Source: Gammaproteobacteria bacterium
Lineage (GTDB): Bacteria; Pseudomonadota; Gammaproteobacteria; Steroidobacterales; Rariloculaceae
Length of the DNA stretch: 64,000 nucleotides
Direction: 5' to 3'
Assembly: GCA_022826245.1 (NCBI GenBank)
Contig: JAJDVG010000003.1
Coordinates: 38,489-102,488 of the forward strand
Shown here: positions 63,433 to 64,000 of the stretch, piece after piece
Position numbering within the stretch: the stretch's first letter is position 1
Layout: each line of letters starts with the position of its first letter
The notes under the pieces: model-generated
Told to the model about the DNA's origin: nothing
Databases searched by the model: none
What the model saw: only the letters and a program-made list of their open reading frames with translations
Translations under genes and position numbers: made by a program

Positions 63433-63502
63433 TGTCACGTCACCGTGTCAGGATGCCACATGTCAGGCTGACTCGTAGACCGCGCTACCTGTCACGGTGA
63501 CA
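63433..63502. promoter_or_regulatory. Cluster of TGTCA words upstream of the permease-PKS genes
   Basis: TGTCA occurs at 63433, 63446, 63461 and 63490, the first three at 13-15 bp spacing. The last forms the perfect palindrome TGTCACGGTGACA (63490-63502). They lie between the phosphopantetheinyl transferase and permease genes. A cluster regulator could bind here; no clear sigma-70 promoter was found. Confidence 0.4.
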
Positions 63503-63562
63503 CGAGCGCCGGCCCCGCAGCGACCAGCGTTACCCGCGCCGGCGGAACGCTTTCTGCCGGGG

Positions 63563-64000
63563 TCAGCTCGATACGGGCGAATCCGGCTTCCGCCAGGCGA
63601 GCGCGGCGGCGAACCGGCGCTCGCCGAGATCGGCAAGCCGCCAGGTCTCCGCGGGCGAGTCGGAAAACCGGTACTCCCCGGTGCGAGCGCCGCGCAATAG
63701 CGGCGCCGGGAGTTCGATGCCCCTGGGCGAGCGCGAAAAGCCCGTGCCGATGGCCTTGATCAGGGCTTCCTTGAGGCTCCAGAGCCGGTAGAACTGATCG
63801 GGCTTGTCCCGCTCCCCGGCGCGCTCGAGCAAGCGCTGCTCGGCCGGCGTGAAGACCAGCCGGCCGATGCCTTCGAGGTCCTCGCGCGGCCGGCGCTCCT
63901 CCACGTCGACGCCGATCCGCTCGTGACCGTCGATCGCGATCAGGCCGTGACGGCCGCTGTGACTGACGTTGAACCCGTGGGCCGCGCGCCGGCCGCCGAC
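63563..64000 (-). CDS. Sfp-type 4'-phosphopantetheinyl transferase, partial (5' end off the window)
   Basis: The frame stays open from the stop at 63563 to the right edge (145 codons visible). The visible protein begins within the conserved core: FNVSHSGRHGLIAID, then GVDVEERRP with the Mg2+-binding Asp/Glu, and WSLKEALIKAIGTG with the Lys/Glu of motif 3. Spacing fits Sfp-type rather than AcpS-type enzymes. It converts apo-carrier proteins to holo form, so it should activate both the PKS ACP and the stand-alone ACP. A GTG at 63904 is internal, not the start, because motif 2 lies upstream of it. About the first 80-100 residues are missing. Confidence 0.9.
   Translation of the reverse strand, partial: VGGRRAAHGFNVSHSGRHGLIAIDGHERIGVDVEERRPREDLEGIGRLVFTPAEQRLLERAGERDKPDQFYRLWSLKEALIKAIGTGFSRSPRGIELPAPLLRGARTGEYRFSDSPAETWRLADLGERRFAAALAWRKPDSPVSS

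Noticed and set aside
63428..63562. A sigma-70 promoter (TATGAT at 63427-63432) for the permease-PKS genes
   Set aside because: No acceptable -35 lies at 16-18 bp, so I list only the TGTCA words as a regulatory candidate.

Overview
The window is high-G+C DNA with dense gene packing, strongly GC-biased third codon positions and few intrinsic terminators. It looks like a chromosomal segment of a Gammaproteobacterium, probably environmental. The adjacent xerD-dsbC pair matches the order known from enteric bacteria. A class III-type PHA synthase with a PhaE-like subunit, TonB-dependent uptake, Tat-type signals and many secreted proteins of unknown function fit this placement, but no rRNA or tRNA is present to settle it.

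Layout: (1) 1-800, a Phd/VapC-type toxin-antitoxin pair. (2) 0.8-6.5 kb, an ABC exporter split over two divergent units: a MacB/ADOP-like permease plus a lipoprotein on the minus strand, and an HlyD-type adaptor plus ATPase on the plus strand. (3) 6.6-9.7 kb, a Na+/H+ antiporter and an AAA/DUF4143 ATPase with its own palindrome-covered promoter. (4) 9.8-13.1 kb, a DUF6152 locus encoding secreted proteins of unknown function, plus a DoxX-like protein. (5) 13.3-25 kb, housekeeping and central metabolism: dsbC, xerD, a PlsC-type acyltransferase, acetoacetyl-CoA synthetase, tryptophan 2,3-dioxygenase, gpmA, a second toxin-antitoxin pair, PhoD-type phosphatase and a thiolase. (6) 25-34.3 kb, a membrane-fused spermidine-synthase homologue, a TonB receptor, a Tat-exported flavoprotein and a cyclase. 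(7) 34.3-43.8 kb, a PHA locus (phasin, PhaE-like, PhaC, PhaZ), an acyl-CoA ligase fused to two FCD ligand-binding domains, an XRE regulator and a DUF5916 outer-membrane protein. (8) 44-49.9 kb, an oxidoreductase, an intradiol dioxygenase and a VOC protein, then a second DUF6152 locus. (9) 50 kb to the right edge, a type I polyketide synthase cluster.

The polyketide cluster is the most distinctive region. A 3452-residue synthase has the order KS-AT-DH-cMT-(psiKR)-ER-KR-ACP-KS-AT. Its second AT has lost the catalytic Ser, the catalytic His and about 90 residues. No ACP follows the second KS and there is no thioesterase. A stand-alone ACP and an alpha/beta hydrolase are encoded convergently, sharing a CTAG stop-stop overlap with the synthase gene. 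Upstream, translationally coupled to the synthase, is an NCS2-type permease fused to an RsbW-like ATPase fold. A Sfp-type phosphopantetheinyl transferase runs off the right edge. Together these could make, hand over in trans, release and perhaps transport one methylated, reduced polyketide.

Across the window there is also a family of short dispersed inverted-repeat elements (near 23.7, 28.4, 33.2 and 45.9 kb), and four paralogous secreted proteins paired with three DUF6152 proteins at two distant loci.
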